This document shows, in pieces, positions 5,547-7,310 of a stretch of DNA of 7,310 bases. Position 1 is the first letter of the stretch. Every line of letters starts with the position of its first letter. The position numbers and the translations under genes are program-made. The notes beneath the pieces are model-generated. The model ran no database searches and was not told the DNA's origin. It worked only from the letters and a program-made list of their open reading frames with translations. This DNA is from Salinimicrobium sp049687495 (lineage in GTDB: Bacteria > Bacteroidota > Bacteroidia > Flavobacteriales > Flavobacteriaceae), in NCBI GenBank assembly GCA_049687495.1, contig JBAVJB010000118.1, positions 1 to 7,310 on the forward strand, written 5' to 3'.

Positions 5547-6047
5547 TTAAACCTCTGCTTTTTCAGAACCAAAAATTTTATTTTTTGTTTTTTCCAGAAC
5601 CAGCACTATTCCTCCCCCAAGCAGGTAGAGCAGCAGGTCTTTCCAATCGAAGTGGCTGCCAAATACTGCCGAAGCTAACTTATTGCCTTCCAATCCCAGC
5701 CGCTGTACCAGCCTTAGTGCCTGCAGGCCTTCCAGAGCAAAGGCAAAAACAAGCACTCCAAAAATGGCATTTTTGACAGGTATTCTAAAGAAGCTCTTTA
5801 GCAGGCAGTATAAAAAGATCACCACCAGCACATCTCCGCCGTAGGGCCTTATAATATCATTTAAAACATAGGCCGCAATAAAGACCAGCAGGAGGAACAG
5901 GATCAAAGAGGCCAGGAAATAGCTTTTTTGAAGCGCAGCATAAATAGCAGGTTTACTTAGGGAAGATATAAATTCCTTTGCTCTTTGCCCCCACCAGGTA
6001 TAAATTCGGTTAAGTGGAGAGTTTGTTCTTGAATGATCAAAAAACAA
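5547..6047 (-). CDS. DUF2809 multi-pass membrane protein; start uncertain, probable frameshift
   Basis: A small membrane protein of the DUF2809 family, function unknown. In the 166-residue frame, membrane helices lie near 43-61, 72-88, 93-110 and 137-152. Family marks are RPYGGD (67-72), ALEGLQALR (105-112) and GSHFDWKDLLLYLLGG (130-145). The frame opens only with TTG at 6047, 6 bp after the OmpA-gene stop, and has no ATG upstream of the first helix. The first 40 residues do not look like DUF2809. An ATG at 5941 in the +1 frame reads MLRFKK and then fails at a run of six A (5924-5929). One more A would give MLRFKKSYFLASL, a natural start, and a 131-residue protein of about the usual family length. 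So either the run has lost a base (real or assembly error), or translation starts at TTG, coupled to the gene before. The coding sequence also contains a copy of the AAAAATGNCATTTTT palindrome. Confidence 0.75.
   Translation of the reverse strand: MFFDHSRTNSPLNRIYTWWGQRAKEFISSLSKPAIYAALQKSYFLASLILFLLLVFIAAYVLNDIIRPYGGDVLVVIFLYCLLKSFFRIPVKNAIFGVLVFAFALEGLQALRLVQRLGLEGNKLASAVFGSHFDWKDLLLYLLGGGIVLVLEKTKNKIFGSEKAEV
5759..5775. repeat. Palindromic repeat, copy 5, inside the DUF2809 gene
   Basis: CAAAAATGGCATTTTTG, an exact motif match (5760-5774) with C/G flanks like copy 3. On the minus strand it encodes KNAIF, in the short loop and start of the third membrane helix. It is the only copy in coding sequence and lies about 1.5 kb from copy 4. 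Confidence 0.8.
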
Positions 6048-6053
6048 TCTAGA

Positions 6054-7046
6054 CTATTTCTTTTGCACCAGTTCTGTCCGCCGGTTGAGAGCTTTGCCTT
6101 CATTTGTAGCATTGGAAGCTTTGGGAGCAAGGAATCCTACTCCTTCCCCTGTCAGCCTTGCATTATTAATTCCATGCTTCTCAACCAATTCGAGGACTAC
6201 AGCTCTTGCTCGCTCTTTTGATAATTTGAGATTATAATTCAGGTCCCCATCCATATCGGTATGGCCCACCACGTAAAGTGAAACATTGGGATTTTGCTTT
6301 AGAAATTTTGCGATTTCAGCAATTACAGGACGGGACTCTTCCTTCAGGCTGGAACTGCTGGAGTCAAAATTTATTCCGTAGATGGTCGCGCTGCCAGCAG
6401 ATGCTATCTCTTTTTTAATAAAGTCGGCATCTGCAGTCACTTTTCCGGTTTCGGCAGATTTTTCCTCTATTATATCCATGTGATACAAGATCAAAGCATC
6501 ACTGTGCCTTTCCCCGTATTGAGCAATATAAACAGTGCCCTCGGGGCGGGAGGCTTGCCCCACAATGCTAAAAGTACCTCCAGAACTGCTTGTGCCGGCA
6601 AAGAGCTTGTTTGCGGCGGCTCCACCTTTAAAAGCATTAGGTTTCAAGGCGGTGCCGATCCAGCCTGCCATCCCTACTTCTCCCTGCACTTTAGTCTCGG
6701 GATAATAACCCTTGGCTAAAATATTGACCCCGGCTTTTTCCAGGGCCTGTAGATTATCCTGATAAACTTCAGACAAAGAGAGTTTATCTTTTGTAGACGG
6801 CAGGTAATATGTTATTCGGGTTAATTTTCCAGCAATTGTATCCCTTTCAGAAATATAACGGTACCCGGTCACAGGTCCTGTTGCCAGATTGTATTCTTTG
6901 TACTTCTCTACTTCATAGCCTGCAATGTACGCTCCCGGGTATCTTGTGATCAAAGGGTGATCCTCACTACCCGCAACATCCTCCTGTGCCTTAATGCTAA
7001 AAGAAAGGCCCATCAACACCATAAAAAAACAGCAAATACCCCTCAT
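6054..7046 (-). CDS. DUF4892-OmpA family outer-membrane/periplasmic protein
   Basis: A 330-residue secreted protein. Signal peptide 1-20 (cleavage at IKA-QE); Cys5 and Cys6 lie too early for a lipobox. Residues about 22-200 match the DUF4892 type: DVAGSEDHPLITRYPGAYIAGYE at the start, then a beta-rich region with AQYGERHSDALILYHMDIIE at its end. Residues about 218-328 are an OmpA-like peptidoglycan-binding domain: INFDSSSSSLKEES, then GHTDMDGDLNYNLKLSKERARAV with the meso-diaminopimelate-binding Asp264, and finally NEGKALNRRTEL with Arg322/323. It would tether to peptidoglycan and sense or bind something through the DUF4892 part, whose role is unknown. It is the first gene of a minus-strand pair; its stop lies 6 bp from the possible TTG start of the DUF2809 gene. 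I saw no exact TAnnTTTG promoter upstream. The ATG at 7046 fits the signal peptide well. Confidence 0.9.
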   Translation of the reverse strand: MRGICCFFMVLMGLSFSIKAQEDVAGSEDHPLITRYPGAYIAGYEVEKYKEYNLATGPVTGYRYISERDTIAGKLTRITYYLPSTKDKLSLSEVYQDNLQALEKAGVNILAKGYYPETKVQGEVGMAGWIGTALKPNAFKGGAAANKLFAGTSSSGGTFSIVGQASRPEGTVYIAQYGERHSDALILYHMDIIEEKSAETGKVTADADFIKKEIASAGSATIYGINFDSSSSSLKEESRPVIAEIAKFLKQNPNVSLYVVGHTDMDGDLNYNLKLSKERARAVVLELVEKHGINNARLTGEGVGFLAPKASNATNEGKALNRRTELVQKK

Positions 7047-7258
7047 AATAAATTGATTTTTAGTTCATTACAATTTAATTAAAAAAAGCTTTGGGTAGTA
7101 ATATATTTAGTAATGTGGAGAGGGTTCTTCACAAAGGAGAAATAATGGCCCTTGTGGATGTTATTCACAAGCCTTACTTTTTGAAACTCTGAGAGCTCCT
7201 GTTCCTTCCAAAGTACATAACTTTTTTTGTTGAATACCCAATATGAGACTTAGGGAAT
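7047..7258. other. Spacer between tRNA terminator and DUF4892-OmpA gene
   Basis: About 210 bp, AT-rich, that must hold the promoter of the minus-strand OmpA-type gene. No exact TAnnTTTG element is present on that strand; TTAAATTG near 7069-7076 is the nearest, a poor match. An AAAGGAG with an ATG 7 nt later (7144) opens a plus-strand frame of only 15 codons, which I do not accept as a gene. Nothing else is recognised. Confidence 0.4.
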
Positions 7259-7287
7259 AAAAAAAGCCTCTCACATCGTGAAAGGCT
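7259..7287 (-). terminator. Rho-independent terminator downstream of the edge tRNA
   Basis: On the minus strand AGCCTTTCAC (7287-7278) pairs with GTGAGAGGCT (7274-7265) through one G-T pair, around the 3-base loop GAT. It is followed by six T (7264-7259). The polarity places it 11 nt after the 3' end of the tRNA at the window edge, so it ends that transcript and isolates it from the OmpA-type gene. Confidence 0.8.
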
Positions 7288-7298
7288 GATTTTACTAG

Positions 7299-7310
7299 TG
7301 GTCCCACCTG
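7299..7310 (-). tRNA. 3' end of a tRNA gene, truncated by window edge
   Basis: The minus strand reads CAGG-TGGGACC-A from 7310 to 7299. This fits the last bases of a T-stem, a 7-base 3' acceptor strand (TGGGACC) and discriminator A, followed by CTAG and not CCA, as usual where CCA is added after transcription. A terminator follows at once. Only 12 bases are inside the window, so the amino acid cannot be given. A partner GGTCCCA is expected about 60-65 bp beyond the edge. Confidence 0.5.

Noticed and set aside
1472..5775. The palindromes as a CRISPR array or transposon ends
   Set aside because: Spacing is irregular (tens to thousands of bp), there are no spacers of constant size, no cas or transposase gene, and no target-site duplications.
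6480..6719. 79-codon plus-strand frame inside the DUF4892-OmpA gene
   Set aside because: Fully antisense to a gene with signal peptide and recognisable domains; no promoter or start signal of its own.
7144..7191. 15-codon frame after AAAGGAG
   Set aside because: The ribosome-site match is good but the phylum rarely depends on such sites, the frame is very short, and no promoter or known leader peptide was recognised.

Overview
The window looks like chromosomal DNA from a marine-type member of the Bacteroidota, most likely Flavobacteriaceae. The grounds are AT-rich spacers, start regions that are A-rich and mostly lack a Shine-Dalgarno sequence, promoter elements of the Bacteroidota form TAnnTTTG, a DUF5916 outer-membrane protein with an N-terminal CBM9-like domain, and a lipoprotein whose Cys is followed by Lys-Glu. 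The genus cannot be fixed from the sequence.

Layout, left to right. (1) The left edge carries the start of a minus-strand gene for a secreted protein (1-125), with a candidate promoter at 179-186. (2) A divergent spacer holds a strong hairpin (243-280) just upstream of a plus-strand gene for a GluR0-type ligand-gated potassium channel (309-1400). (3) A 238-bp spacer with two copies of a short palindrome leads to the large DUF5916/CBM9-like outer-membrane protein (1639-4107). (4) A 248-bp spacer with two more copies of that palindrome and a good promoter leads to a very acidic 69-residue lipoprotein (4356-4565), closed by a clear intrinsic terminator. (5) A small membrane-anchored protein of unknown function (4711-5046) converges on a minus-strand BLUF blue-light photoreceptor (5056-5469). 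(6) On the minus strand, a DUF4892-OmpA protein (6054-7046) is followed closely by a DUF2809 membrane protein (5547-6047). The start of the DUF2809 gene looks disturbed by a one-base homopolymer change. (7) The right edge has a minus-strand terminator and the last bases of a tRNA gene.

No operon with one common pathway is evident: the genes mostly stand alone, and many act at the cell envelope or in sensing (ligand-gated channel, light sensor, lipoprotein, OmpA-like and barrel proteins). The most notable unexplained signal is a 15-17 bp palindrome, AAAAATGNCATTTTT, present four times exactly and once with one mismatch. Two copies lie on each side of the DUF5916 gene and one lies inside the DUF2809 coding sequence. 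The second is the apparent frameshift at the start of the DUF2809 gene. No complete new defence, mobile or biosynthetic system is visible.
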